64,000 bases of DNA. It comes from Nonomuraea candida (GTDB lineage Bacteria; Actinomycetota; Actinomycetes; Streptosporangiales; Streptosporangiaceae). Numbering within the stretch: the stretch's first letter is position 1; every line of letters starts with the position of its first letter. Below, one piece after another: positions 32,879 through 40,734 of the stretch. The stretch covers positions 248,001 to 312,000 of the forward strand of contig NZ_JOAG01000003.1 of NCBI RefSeq assembly GCF_000725485.1, in the 5' to 3' direction. Both the position numbers and the translations under genes were made by a program. The notes under the pieces were generated by a model. The model had not been told where the DNA came from, did no database searches, and saw only the letters and a list, made by a program, of their open reading frames with translations.

Positions 32879-32923
32879 TGGGCGGCACTGGGTTCGAACC
32901 AGTGACCCCTCGCTTGTAAGGCG
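32879..32923 (-). other. attL: duplicated 3' part of tRNA-Val
   Basis: Bases 32887-32923 are identical to 41983-42019 inside the intact tRNA-Val gene. They cover the anticodon-stem 3' side, T-arm and part of the acceptor stem. Homology breaks at 32924, so this is a tRNA fragment made by site-specific integration. Confidence 0.9.
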
Positions 32924-33035
32924 CTTCCCAAAGGGGCGGGATCAGGCCCGATTCCCGCCCCTGCCTGGCGTTATAGTCCTCGCTGATCCCTGACAGTCCA
33001 GGGCTGTCCGGCGCGATTGTCACTCAGTTGGTCAC

Positions 33036-33842
33036 TCAGAATTCGTCGTATCCGGAGACCTGGCCGATGGGGAAGATGTGCCGGTTCGCGGCGCAGATCG
33101 TCTCAAGAACGTGCACAGGCGTGTCCTCTGTGGAGTAGCTGGCGCGCAACACCTGCACGATCCATTCTCCGGACTCCAGCTCCAACGTTTCACGCTCGAA
33201 GGCTGTCGGCGGCCGGGCGGTCAGGTTCTCCTCGGCGTGACCGAACGCGTAGCCCAGGGCGGTCAACGCGGACTGGAGCGACGGCTTCACGAACTCCGGC
33301 TCGGCAATTCTGGTGTCGCCGAACAGGTCCGCGCGGAAGAAGCTCGTCGCGATGCGTACCGGTACGTCGTTCGCGGTCATCATCTTGCGCCGGGCCACGA
33401 TCTCGGTACCGGACTCGACACGCAGGCACGCCGCCACATGCTCGCTGGCAGGCTCCAGCCCCACGTACAGCATCCGGCGATCCGCCTTGAGCCCCTGCCG
33501 TTCCGCTTCTGCCAGGAACAGGGACTTCGAGCCCCGGACGGCGGGCTCAGTGGGCAATGCGCGCTGCACCAGCACCCGCGGGGCTGACGAGGCGGGCCCT
33601 TCCGGTGCGCGGGCCGCAGGTCCCTTGCGCATCTGCGAGATGCGCCCCGGTGAGACGCCCAGCCGCCCGGCGATCTCCTCCAAGCTCATTCCGGACTCCC
33701 GCGCCTCGGCGATGGCCTGCCGCCGCATCTTGGCCGCCTCGGTCACCAGCCCCTGTTCCTCGGTCATGAGTCGGCTGAGGATGCGGGCTCGTTCCACGGG
33801 ATCACTGACCTGCGCGACTTCTCTCAGCGTCTTCAAGTCCAT
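33036..33842 (-). CDS. HTH-UTRA transcriptional regulator
   Basis: The product is 268 residues with GAGGAGG upstream of the ATG. The DNA-binding segment is not the usual GntR winged helix. It is a tri-helical HTH with AIAEARESGMSLEEIAGRLGVSPGRISQMRKG (residues about 43-74), as in sigma or ParB-like HTHs. Residues about 100-265 are a UTRA effector domain (EIVARRKMMTANDVPVRIATSFF, then WIVQVLRASYSTEDTPVHVLETIC). It lies immediately inside attL. Two direct-repeat motifs in its upstream region are candidate operators for autoregulation and for the divergent small genes. Confidence 0.82.
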   Translation of the reverse strand: MDLKTLREVAQVSDPVERARILSRLMTEEQGLVTEAAKMRRQAIAEARESGMSLEEIAGRLGVSPGRISQMRKGPAARAPEGPASSAPRVLVQRALPTEPAVRGSKSLFLAEAERQGLKADRRMLYVGLEPASEHVAACLRVESGTEIVARRKMMTANDVPVRIATSFFRADLFGDTRIAEPEFVKPSLQSALTALGYAFGHAEENLTARPPTAFERETLELESGEWIVQVLRASYSTEDTPVHVLETICAANRHIFPIGQVSGYDEF

Positions 33843-33878
33843 CCGTGTGCCGCCTCCTCAGCGACCGACATTCGGGGC

Positions 33879-33906
33879 ACTTTAGGCCCCCTATTGCAGG
33901 GGTCCG
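33879..33906. promoter_or_regulatory. Candidate operator copy 1
   Basis: ACTTTAGGCCCCCTA, then GCAGGGGTCC closely matches a second copy at 33925. The pair lies between two divergent transcription units of the element, 46 bases apart. Regulator binding is inferred. Confidence 0.4.
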
Positions 33907-33924
33907 ACCCGGGCTCTACGCTCG

Positions 33925-33952
33925 ACTTTAGCCCCCCTAAAGCGGGGTCCTA
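33925..33952. promoter_or_regulatory. Candidate operator copy 2
   Basis: ACTTTAGCCCCCCTA, then GCGGGGTCC is the second copy. The 46-base spacing places both copies on nearly the same helical face. Confidence 0.4.
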
Positions 33953-34040
33953 CAGTAGACCCCCGCCTACGGGACGAATGGTGCTGCAACACCACCCGCA
34001 GACGGGGGACTGAAGCATCGAGAGCTTTGGGGCGTCAACG

Positions 34041-34412
34041 ATGCACGACCAGGTTATCGCCGTGCCCAAGAACGGCAAGGAATCGCAAGCCGGATCCTCC
34101 GCAGAACTCCTGCGGGAGATCCTCCAAGACGAGCAAGGCATCCAGGCGGACACTCACATCGGCTACGACCTCGCCCTGGTATCCGTCTGGGTGGGGCTGG
34201 TGGTCTGGTGCGATGGCGAGTGGTACTGGTGGCGAGCGGGCTGGGACGACCGGGGCAAGCGTGTGCTGTACGCTCGCCACCCGGCCGGCGAGCCATCACG
34301 GGCCGCACGACGGATCGCCTTCCGCTACGCAGATCTCCGAAGTAAGCATCCCGTCTCAGGGACGATCCGCGACCTTCCTTCTCCGGGAGCGGCAGAAGAA
34401 GCGGGCACCTGA
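34041..34412 (+). CDS. Small hypothetical protein of the element
   Basis: The product is 123 residues, acidic, with an unusually Trp-rich centre (LVVWCDGEWYWWRAGWDD). The pattern of a short strand, Trp cluster and Asp/Arg turn is often seen in small cargo proteins of actinobacterial integrative elements. I recognise no domain. It is translationally coupled to the next gene: its TGA overlaps the following ATG at 34412 by one base. There is no signal peptide or membrane helix. Function unknown. Confidence 0.6.
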   Translation: MHDQVIAVPKNGKESQAGSSAELLREILQDEQGIQADTHIGYDLALVSVWVGLVVWCDGEWYWWRAGWDDRGKRVLYARHPAGEPSRAARRIAFRYADLRSKHPVSGTIRDLPSPGAAEEAGT

Positions 34413-34858
34413 TGGAGGAGCCTCACGAGAAGCTGGGATACCGGGTCAAGATCGTAGACATGCTGCACAGTCCCGCCCGTACCCGGGCTGTCGGCGGGTT
34501 GCTGATAGGACAGACCGGAACGGTGGCGAATGTCCTGCGGAGCGGCACGCTGGCACTGGTAGAGCTCGATGGTGATTGGGCTGACCTCCCGTACGGAGTA
34601 CGACGGTGGCCCGTCCACTGGGACGACCTGCTCATCTCCTTGAGAGAGAGCGAACCGAACGCCGACTATCGCGTCGGCCTGTCCGGCCCAGGCCGCGAGG
34701 CGATACAGCATGCCGTTCCAGCGGACACCAAGAACAGCTTGTGCGGAGAGCCGGTGTACCCACTGCCCATCTGCGGCTGGTTCATCTCCTTCGCACCCAC
34801 GGCCAAACAGGCTTGCCCAGTCTGTGCCCGGCTCGTACTGGAACGGGCCAGTTCCTGA
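34412..34858 (+). CDS. Small hypothetical protein with C-terminal Cys motif
   Basis: The product is 148 residues from an ATG overlapping the upstream stop. The N-terminal part (YRVKIVDMLHSPARTR, then IGQTGTVANVLRSGTLALVELDGDW) resembles a small SH3-like barrel. The C-terminal part has a Cys at LCGEPV and, further on, ICGWF and CPVC, which together could bind zinc. No named family is recognised. It is the second gene of a two-gene unit divergent from the UTRA regulator. About 335 bases of non-coding sequence follow before the IS. Confidence 0.6.
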   Translation: MEEPHEKLGYRVKIVDMLHSPARTRAVGGLLIGQTGTVANVLRSGTLALVELDGDWADLPYGVRRWPVHWDDLLISLRESEPNADYRVGLSGPGREAIQHAVPADTKNSLCGEPVYPLPICGWFISFAPTAKQACPVCARLVLERASS

Positions 34859-35193
34859 CAGGCGATGTACCACTTCGTACGCCGTCGACTCACCGCGTAG
34901 CGGCAGCGGGCCGGGTCCGGAGTGTCAAGTCCGGCTTCGCGTGTACGTTCGCCGGTCGCCGTTCCTCGATCATGCGTTGTCCTGCGGTCAGAGCCGGGCT
35001 TGATGCGGAGGAGCCGGCCTGCTGGGCTTGCCTGAGTCGATGGTGTGCGAGGTGATCCCCACCTCGGTGCCGGAGTGCTCCCGCCGGAGGCGTGAAGCTT
35101 GAAGAATCGTCTCATCTCTCGTAACTGGAGCGGCCAGCGCTCATGCAGACGCCAAGCGGTCGGGCGGGGACTGCAGCAAGCGAGATCTAGAAG
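34859..35193. other. 335-base region without a recognisable gene
   Basis: Reading frames here have poor codon bias and no domain. It ends with the target duplication GATCTAGAAG of the IS at 35184-35193, so any original gene or regulatory region was cut by that insertion. Confidence 0.5.
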
Positions 35194-36694
35194 CAACGCC
35201 GTTCAGTTAAGGGAGAGGGCTGTTCGTCAAGACCGATGAACAAAGCAGCGGAGCTGCTGTAGAAGAGGTCTGTCACTCCAAGACATCCTCACCACAGGAG
35301 CTCCGCTGTTGGAACAGGTTGCCATAGAACGAAGGGCCGGGGTAGCCGCTGGGGTGTTCGCGCCGGGCCACCTGGGCGAACTGACCCGGATCATCCCGTT
35401 CGAGATGGTCGATGAGGTACTGGCGCAGACGCGTGCGCTGGAGCGCAGGGTCCGGCTGGTGCCGGCGCGGGTCACGGTCTACCTGCTCCTGGCCGCGGCG
35501 TTGTTCACCGATCTGGGCTACCGGCAGGTGTTCGACCGGTTGTGCGCCGGACTGGCGGGCCTGGCACCGGTACGGCCCAGCGGCAGTGCTCTTCGCCAGG
35601 CCCGCCAGCGACTGGGGCCGGCCCCGATGAAAGCGCTGTTCGACCTGATCAGCGGCCCTGCAGTGACAACTGCCGCCGCCGGATGGTGGCGAGGCCTGCG
35701 CGTGGTCGCCGTCGACGGCACCCTGCTGCCGGTCCCGGACTGTCCGGCCAATCTTGCGGTCTTCGCCCGGCAGCGGCTCGCCAACGGGATCTCGGGATAC
35801 CCGCAACTGCGGCTGACCGCGCTGGTGGCCTGCGGGACCCGGTCGGTGATCGCCGCCGTGTTCGGGCCGGCCGCCATCGGCGAGCTCGACCACGCCCGCC
35901 GCCTGGCGGCGCACCTGCGGACCGGGATGCTGCTGCTGGGCGACCGGAACTTCGCCGCCGCCGATCTGCTCAACCAGATGGCCGGCACCGGCGCCGATGT
36001 GCTGGTGCGCTGTAAGTCCGGCCGCAACCTGCCCGCCGTGGGCCGCTGCCGGGACGGCTCGTTCCTGGCCCGGCTCGGCGCGCTGACCGTCCGCGTCATC
36101 GACGCCGAGATCACCATCCGCACCGCGGCAGGCCGCAGAACCGGCCACTACCGGCTGCTGACCACGCTCACCGACGCCTCGGCCTGCCCGGCGGCCGACC
36201 TCATCCGGCTCTACCACGAGCGCTGGGAGATCGAGACCACCTACGCCGAGCTGAAGTCCACCATCTTGAGCGGGCACGTCCTGCGGGCGCACACTCCTGC
36301 CGGTATCGAGCAGGAGGTCTGGGCCCTGCTGACCGTCTACCAGGTGCTGCGCACCGCGATGACCGACGCCACCGACAGCATCCCGGGCACCGACCCCGAC
36401 CGGGCCGGCTTCACCACCGCCCTGGCCGCCGCCCGCGACCAGCTCATCCTGGCCGCAGGCGTCATCACCGGCACCGACATCGACCTGATCGGCAGCATCG
36501 GCCACCACGTCCTGGCCCACCTCCTGCCCGCCAGGCGAATCCGCACCAAAGACCGCATCGTCAAACGCGCGATCTCCAAATACAACGCCCGCGGACCCAC
36601 CATCGACCGGACCACCTACAAAGCCACGATCAGCATCACCATGATCCCGGCCAGCCCTTGACACCGCCGTCCCAGCCTTAACTGAACGACGTTG
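35194..36694 (+). mobile_element. IS4-type insertion sequence, 1501 bp
   Basis: Terminal inverted repeats are 19 bases: the left end begins CAACGCCGTTCAGTTAAGG and the right end, read inward, CAACGTCGTTCAGTTAAGG, 18 of 19 identical. It is flanked by a perfect 10-bp target duplication GATCTAGAAG (35184-35193 and 36695-36704). The intact duplication and open transposase suggest a recent insertion inside the integrative element. Confidence 0.92.
35309..36661 (+). CDS. IS4-family DDE transposase
   Basis: The product is 450 residues from TTG 35309. The RNase H-like core has the first Asp in VVAVDGTLLPVPD, the second in MLLLGDRNFAAADLL, and the Glu in the family YREK-like box YHERWEIETTYAELKS. The N-terminal part (VFAPGHLGELTRIIPFEMVDEVLAQT) is the DNA-binding region of this group. 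It fills the IS apart from short ends and has no frameshift, so it should be active. Its stop is 33 bases from the right inverted repeat. Confidence 0.95.
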   Translation: MEQVAIERRAGVAAGVFAPGHLGELTRIIPFEMVDEVLAQTRALERRVRLVPARVTVYLLLAAALFTDLGYRQVFDRLCAGLAGLAPVRPSGSALRQARQRLGPAPMKALFDLISGPAVTTAAAGWWRGLRVVAVDGTLLPVPDCPANLAVFARQRLANGISGYPQLRLTALVACGTRSVIAAVFGPAAIGELDHARRLAAHLRTGMLLLGDRNFAAADLLNQMAGTGADVLVRCKSGRNLPAVGRCRDGSFLARLGALTVRVIDAEITIRTAAGRRTGHYRLLTTLTDASACPAADLIRLYHERWEIETTYAELKSTILSGHVLRAHTPAGIEQEVWALLTVYQVLRTAMTDATDSIPGTDPDRAGFTTALAAARDQLILAAGVITGTDIDLIGSIGHHVLAHLLPARRIRTKDRIVKRAISKYNARGPTIDRTTYKATISITMIPASP

Positions 36695-36871
36695 GATCTA
36701 GAAGCGCGCTGGCGGTGCTACAGCGCCGATGGCATGCGGTGTTTTGAGCGTGATGTTCAGCGGGGTGGTAAGGGGTAGAAACCTAACCGCAGCCGAGGAT
36801 TCGCCTGGCACTGGCGGCGTATGCCGTGTCGCGACCCGGCAGCGACCGAGCTGACAGCATGTCGCCGACGC

Positions 36872-36936
36872 GGTGTCCACTAGGATCGCTATCGCTACGC
36901 GACTGTGCCCTCCGGGTAGCGATCCTAGTGGACACC
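36872..36936. repeat. Perfect 20-bp inverted repeat in the element
   Basis: GGTGTCCACTAGGATCGCTA (36872-36891) is perfectly inverted at 36917-36936 across a 25-base spacer. It could be a replication origin cruciform, a transfer (clt-like) site or a regulator target. It lies in a 395-base region without a clear gene between the IS and the DUF3800 gene. Confidence 0.7.
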
Positions 36937-37005
36937 GCAACAACAGCGAACCCACCAGCGCGGGCTGATGACCACATTTGCTTTCGGGTATGTAGTTGTG
37001 CTTAC

Positions 37006-37062
37006 ATGAGCGTAGAAACTTTTCTACCGGTGCCTAGGGGTAACCCGAACACCACATCCTAA
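37006..37062 (+). other. 18-codon open frame before a hairpin
   Basis: MSVETFLPVPRGNPNTTS ends with TAA that overlaps the first bases of the hairpin at 37059. It could be a leader peptide or a remnant of an excisionase-type gene start. No ribosome site is evident. Confidence 0.2.
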
Positions 37063-37084
37063 GGCCGCCTATGGGCGGCCTTAG
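37059..37084 (+). terminator. Hairpin upstream of the DUF3800 gene
   Basis: CTAAGGCCGCC-TATG-GGCGGCCTTAG is a perfect 11-bp stem with a 4-base loop. It may terminate a short upstream transcript or insulate the downstream gene. Confidence 0.65.
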
Positions 37085-37087
37085 CGC

Positions 37088-37093
37088 TATCTT
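37088..37093 (+). promoter_or_regulatory. -10 box of a leaderless promoter
   Basis: TATCTT is 6 bases before the GTG at 37100 of the DUF3800 gene. Confidence 0.4.
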
Positions 37094-37099
37094 GACCTA

Positions 37100-37933
37100 G
37101 TGCAGCTCTGCTACCTCGACGAGTCTGGTGGCTGCGAGTCCCCCGACATGAGCCTGACGGCCACCCCAGTCATGGTACTCCTGGGGTTGATCGTCAACAG
37201 TGCCTCGGTTCCCTCGCTGACCAGAGACTTCCTTGCCCTCAAGCGCAATCATTTCCCCGCAAGGTTCGCCTGCGGACATGCCCTTGATCACATCCTTGAA
37301 GAGATCAAGGGTAGTGAGATCCTACAGATGACCCGGAAGTCTTCGCGCAACCAGCGGCGCAAGGCGCATCGGTTCCGCCAAGACCTATTGGATCTTGTAG
37401 AAGCACACGATTGCCGGGTTGTAGGTCGAGTATGGATCAAGGAAGCTGGCAAGGGACTCAATCCATCGGCCAGCTACAGCTATGCCGTTCAAGACATAGC
37501 TCGCCACTTCAGTCAGTACCTCACATCTCGGGGCACCTTGGGTGTGTTGATCGCCGACGGTAGGGATCATGACACCAACCGTGGCGTTGCACATTCGATC
37601 TTCACCCAGAAGTGGCGAACGGGTGGTGACCCCTACACGCCTCTCAGCGAAGTGCCGCTGTTTTCGGCAAGCGACAATCACGCCGGACTCCAGATCGCCG
37701 ATCTACTGGCAACTACCCTGGTATTCCCTATGGCAGCATGGGCATATTGCCCTCGGCGTCCTGGGAATCCTCATTCATCCGGGCTCTACGCCGACGTACA
37801 AGCAGACTTCGGTGCCCGACTCCGGAGTCTGCAGTATCGCTATCGCAACGAGACCGGGAAGTGGTGCGGAGGTCTCGTCGTCAGCGATCCTGTGTCCAAG
37901 AAGCCCGGCTCCCGACTTTTCGGATCTAAATAG
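37100..37933 (+). CDS. DUF3800 family protein (RNase H-like fold)
   Basis: The product is 277 residues from GTG 37100. The N-terminal CYLDESGG is the DUF3800 signature, a strand ending in Asp-Glu-Ser-Gly. GVLIADGRDHDTNRGV supplies a second acidic position and SDNHAGLQIADLLATTL is the C-terminal signature with the last Asp. The family is predicted to have an RNase H-like nuclease fold and is frequent on mobile elements, sometimes beside defence genes. Base composition is clearly lower in G+C than the neighbours, suggesting foreign cargo. A nuclease role is inferred from the fold. Confidence 0.85.
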   Translation: MQLCYLDESGGCESPDMSLTATPVMVLLGLIVNSASVPSLTRDFLALKRNHFPARFACGHALDHILEEIKGSEILQMTRKSSRNQRRKAHRFRQDLLDLVEAHDCRVVGRVWIKEAGKGLNPSASYSYAVQDIARHFSQYLTSRGTLGVLIADGRDHDTNRGVAHSIFTQKWRTGGDPYTPLSEVPLFSASDNHAGLQIADLLATTLVFPMAAWAYCPRRPGNPHSSGLYADVQADFGARLRSLQYRYRNETGKWCGGLVVSDPVSKKPGSRLFGSK

Positions 37934-38073
37934 CGCCGGCGGTGCTGGCCCGGACCGGCCCCCAGGCCGCAGCCGGGCCAGCAGACCGCCAACACGCTGC
38001 GAACCGCCGAAGGCGGATCGCCTTGATGCAGTAAAGAAACTCTGAGCCAGTTCCAGACACGCTCTCCGGCCGC

Positions 38074-38943
38074 CTAGATCACGAGGTCGATGCCGTTGTC
38101 GCTCAGTTCCTGCGGTGTCAGGTCCGCTTCGGGGTCGTCGGCGAGTTCGTGGTGGTAGCCGACCTCGTAGCGGTTGGCGGGGGCTTTGACCTCGGTGACC
38201 TCGATGGGGTGGCCGTTGGGGTGGGCCATGGTGCGGCGGATGATGAGGACGGCTTCGGCGTAGTCCATGCCGAGTGCGGTGCGTTCGTCTTCGTAGGCGA
38301 TGCGGGCTGTGGTGAGGGTCATCCAGCGGACCGGACCGTGCTCGCGGATGAGGGACTGGTAGAAGAGGCCGGGGCGCTTGCGGTACTGGGCGTGGCGCTT
38401 GGCGTCGTCCCAGTCGGGGAGCGTGTCGGCGTTGGTGTAGGAGTTGATCTCCAGGCGGGCCGATGCGCCGTGGATGGCGGCGGTGTGGCCTCGATGCCAC
38501 ATGCTGCGGCGGTGGATGATCGGGTGGCCGGGCCGGACGCTGAGCGTGATCGCGATGTCGCGGCTGGCGGTGATCTTCTCACCGGTGAAAAGCGGGGCCT
38601 CTTGGTCGCGTTGTGCCAGGTTCCAGCCGAAGGCTTGCACGTCGGGGTGGTTGCTGGGGGCGGCGAAGTCGGGGCGGTCTCGGTCGGTGATGAGGATGGT
38701 GCGGCGTTCGGGCATGGGGCGGACGAAGGAGCCGCGTCCGCGCATGACGTAGGCCAGCCCTTCGGAGACGAGGGTGTCGATGGCCTTGCGGACGGTGGGG
38801 CGGGAGACGTCGTACTTGCGGACGAGTTCGGGTTCGCTGGGCAGCGCGCCGCCGGGGGGATAGCGGCCGTCCAGGATGGCGGCTCGTAGGTCGGTGGCGA
38901 TGACGCGCCAGCGGGCGTCCTTGTCGTCGGTGGTGGTCTCCAT
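38074..38943 (-). CDS. GntR-UTRA repressor (KorSA-like)
   Basis: The product is 289 residues. The winged helix spans about residues 10-78 with GGALPSEPELVRKYDVSRPTVRKAIDTLVSEGLAY and MRGRGSFVRP. A UTRA effector domain spans about 100-260 (TLSVRPGHPIIHRRSMWHRGH, then EAVLIIRRTMAHPNGHPIEVTEV). It is divergent from rep, and the intergenic region contains a perfect 18-bp inverted repeat. KorSA of pSAM2 has the same relation to its element and keeps replication and excision genes silent. An equivalent role is likely here. Confidence 0.88.
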   Translation of the reverse strand: METTTDDKDARWRVIATDLRAAILDGRYPPGGALPSEPELVRKYDVSRPTVRKAIDTLVSEGLAYVMRGRGSFVRPMPERRTILITDRDRPDFAAPSNHPDVQAFGWNLAQRDQEAPLFTGEKITASRDIAITLSVRPGHPIIHRRSMWHRGHTAAIHGASARLEINSYTNADTLPDWDDAKRHAQYRKRPGLFYQSLIREHGPVRWMTLTTARIAYEDERTALGMDYAEAVLIIRRTMAHPNGHPIEVTEVKAPANRYEVGYHHELADDPEADLTPQELSDNGIDLVI

Positions 38944-38975
38944 GGTGTGCCTTCCTCGGTAAAGCTTTCAGGATT

Positions 38976-39030
38976 ACTTGTACTACAGGTTGACCATCGT
39001 CCACCATGTCTGTCAACCTGTAGTACAAGT
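38976..39030. promoter_or_regulatory. Operator: perfect 18-bp inverted repeat upstream of rep
   Basis: ACTTGTACTACAGGTTGA (38976-38993) is exactly inverted at 39013-39030 with a 19-base spacer. It lies between the GntR repressor and rep, and each arm carries TTGTACTACAGG as a likely binding core. Binding by the GntR protein is inferred. Confidence 0.7.
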
Positions 39031-39055
39031 AGTCGAGCAAAGGAGGTGGTGCCCT

Positions 39056-40537
39056 ATGAGCAAGGAGGAACAGCACGACGACCAGCAATCCGGCGCTGCA
39101 TGGATGTCCGATCTCGTCCGCCTGGTCAACACACCCGGCTATGAGCGGTGGCGTTCCATGGTCGCAGCGACGGGCGGATGCGCCCATCCGGTGCACCTGG
39201 CCGGACAGTCCATGATCGTGGACGCGAGCACGGGCGAGGTCCTGCACGCCTACAGCACTGACCCAGAGCCCTCGGGACATCTCCTGGTCGCCTGCGGCAA
39301 CCGCCGGGCCTCGGTGTGCCCGGCCTGCTCGCAGACCTACCAGGCCGACACCTTCCACCTGATCCGGGCAGGCCTGTCCGGCGGCAAAGGCGTACCCGAG
39401 ACCGTCAGCGCGCACCCTCGGGCGTTCCTCACCCTGACCGCCCCTTCCTTCGGCCCTGTCCACTCCCACCGCGACGGCCGCGCCTGCCGCCCCCGCAAGC
39501 GCGACACCCGATGCGAGCACGGGCTACCGGCCGGCTGCCACGTCCGGCACCAACCCCACGACGAACGGCTCGGCCAACCCGTCTGCCCCGACTGCTACGA
39601 CTATGTCGGCGCGGTGCTGTGGCAGGCTCACGCGGGCGCGCTGTGGCACCGGTTCACCCTGGCCATCCGCCAAGAGCTGGCCGCCCAGACCGGCATGAGC
39701 CGCCGCGCCTTCGCCCGGCACGTCAAGGTGTCCTTCGCCAAGGTCGCCGAGTACCAGCGACGCGGCCTGATCCACTTCCACGCCATCATCCGCCTCGACG
39801 GCCCCGCCGGACCGCAACAGCCACCACCCGACTGGGCCGATCACCACCTGCTCACCCAGGCCATCCCACCCGCCGTGCAGCAGGCCACCGTCACCACACC
39901 ACCGAGCGATCTCGGCCGGTGGACGCTGACCTGGGGCGCGCAGCTCGACATCCGCCCGATTCTGGTCGATGCCAGCGCCGACGGGCTCAGCGAGCGAGCC
40001 GTCGCCTCCTACATCGCCAAGTACGCCACCAAGGGCGCCGAAGCCTCTGGCACCATCGATCACCGCCTGTCCTGCCGAGCCTGCGCCGGACGGGGACGGC
40101 TGAGCCTGATGGCCTCCTGCGGGCACTGCCACGGCACGGGCCTCAAACCGGGCCTGAGCCTGGATGCCTTGCCCGTCACCGACCACGCCCGGCGCATGAT
40201 CCGCACGTGCTGGGACCCCGGCGCACGCCCTGAGTTCCGGGCGCTGCGGCTTCGCCCGTGGGCGCACATGCTCGGCTTCCGCGGCCACTTCTCCAGCAAG
40301 AGCCGCGCCTACTCGCTCAACCTCACCGACCTGCGCAACGCCCGCGCCGCCCACCGCGCGGCCGAAGCCCGCGAACGCCACGGCCTGCCCGCCCTCGACG
40401 ACGCCACCACGCTCGTCCTGGGCCACTGGCGCTTCGCCGGAATCGGCTACACCCCAGGCGAAGCGATCATGGCCGAACACATCCGCCAGCGCGTCCAGAC
40501 CGCCCGCAAGATCGCGGGAGAACGGGCGGCTGAATGA
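39056..40537 (+). CDS. RepSA-like rolling-circle replication initiator
   Basis: The product is 493 residues from ATG 39056 with AAAGGAGGTGG about 6 bases upstream. An HUH-type motif occurs in RRGLIHFHAIIRLDG near residue 238. VASYIAKYATKGAE provides the downstream region where catalytic Tyr residues lie in this family. Cys clusters CPAC, CPDC and CRACAGRGRL..CGHCHG indicate zinc-binding modules. It is closest in layout to the pSAM2 RepSA group of actinobacterial integrative elements, which replicate by rolling circle after excision. It overlaps xis by four bases. Confidence 0.9.
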   Translation: MSKEEQHDDQQSGAAWMSDLVRLVNTPGYERWRSMVAATGGCAHPVHLAGQSMIVDASTGEVLHAYSTDPEPSGHLLVACGNRRASVCPACSQTYQADTFHLIRAGLSGGKGVPETVSAHPRAFLTLTAPSFGPVHSHRDGRACRPRKRDTRCEHGLPAGCHVRHQPHDERLGQPVCPDCYDYVGAVLWQAHAGALWHRFTLAIRQELAAQTGMSRRAFARHVKVSFAKVAEYQRRGLIHFHAIIRLDGPAGPQQPPPDWADHHLLTQAIPPAVQQATVTTPPSDLGRWTLTWGAQLDIRPILVDASADGLSERAVASYIAKYATKGAEASGTIDHRLSCRACAGRGRLSLMASCGHCHGTGLKPGLSLDALPVTDHARRMIRTCWDPGARPEFRALRLRPWAHMLGFRGHFSSKSRAYSLNLTDLRNARAAHRAAEARERHGLPALDDATTLVLGHWRFAGIGYTPGEAIMAEHIRQRVQTARKIAGERAAE

Positions 40538-40734
40538 CCCCACCCCTCCGCGCCCACGACCGGCGGCTCTACCGCGTCTGCGAGGCCATGCATCTGCTCA
40601 GCCTCAGCCGGAGCGTGATCTACGAACTTATTCGCTCGGGTCGGCTCCGCTCCGTCACTCAGGGGCGTACGCGCCTCATCCCCGCCTCAGCCATTGAGGA
40701 CTACATCGCTCTACTCGAAAAGGAGGCTTCATGA
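40534..40734 (+). CDS. xis: Excisionase (Xis), MerR-type helix-turn-helix
   Basis: The product is 66 residues. The helix-turn-helix RVCEAMHLLSLSRSVIYELIRSGRLRSVTQGRTRLIP is the standard excisionase form, followed by ASAIEDYIALLE. It overlaps rep by four bases and int by four bases (40731-40734), so the three proteins are produced together. It would bend DNA at the att site and direct the integrase toward excision. The function is inferred from family and from its place directly before int. Confidence 0.92.
   Translation: MTPPLRAHDRRLYRVCEAMHLLSLSRSVIYELIRSGRLRSVTQGRTRLIPASAIEDYIALLEKEAS

Noticed and set aside
32879..32923. A second functional tRNA-Val
   Set aside because: Only the 3' part is present; the D-arm, 5' acceptor strand and half of the anticodon arm are missing.
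34666..35196. A minus-strand protein of about 176 residues before the IS
   Set aside because: Codon bias is poor, there is no domain, and it runs antisense to the small hypothetical gene and ends in the IS end.
36826..37062. A 78-residue protein across the inverted repeat
   Set aside because: It reads through both arms of the 20-bp repeat and has no ribosome site or domain; a cis-acting DNA site is a better reading.
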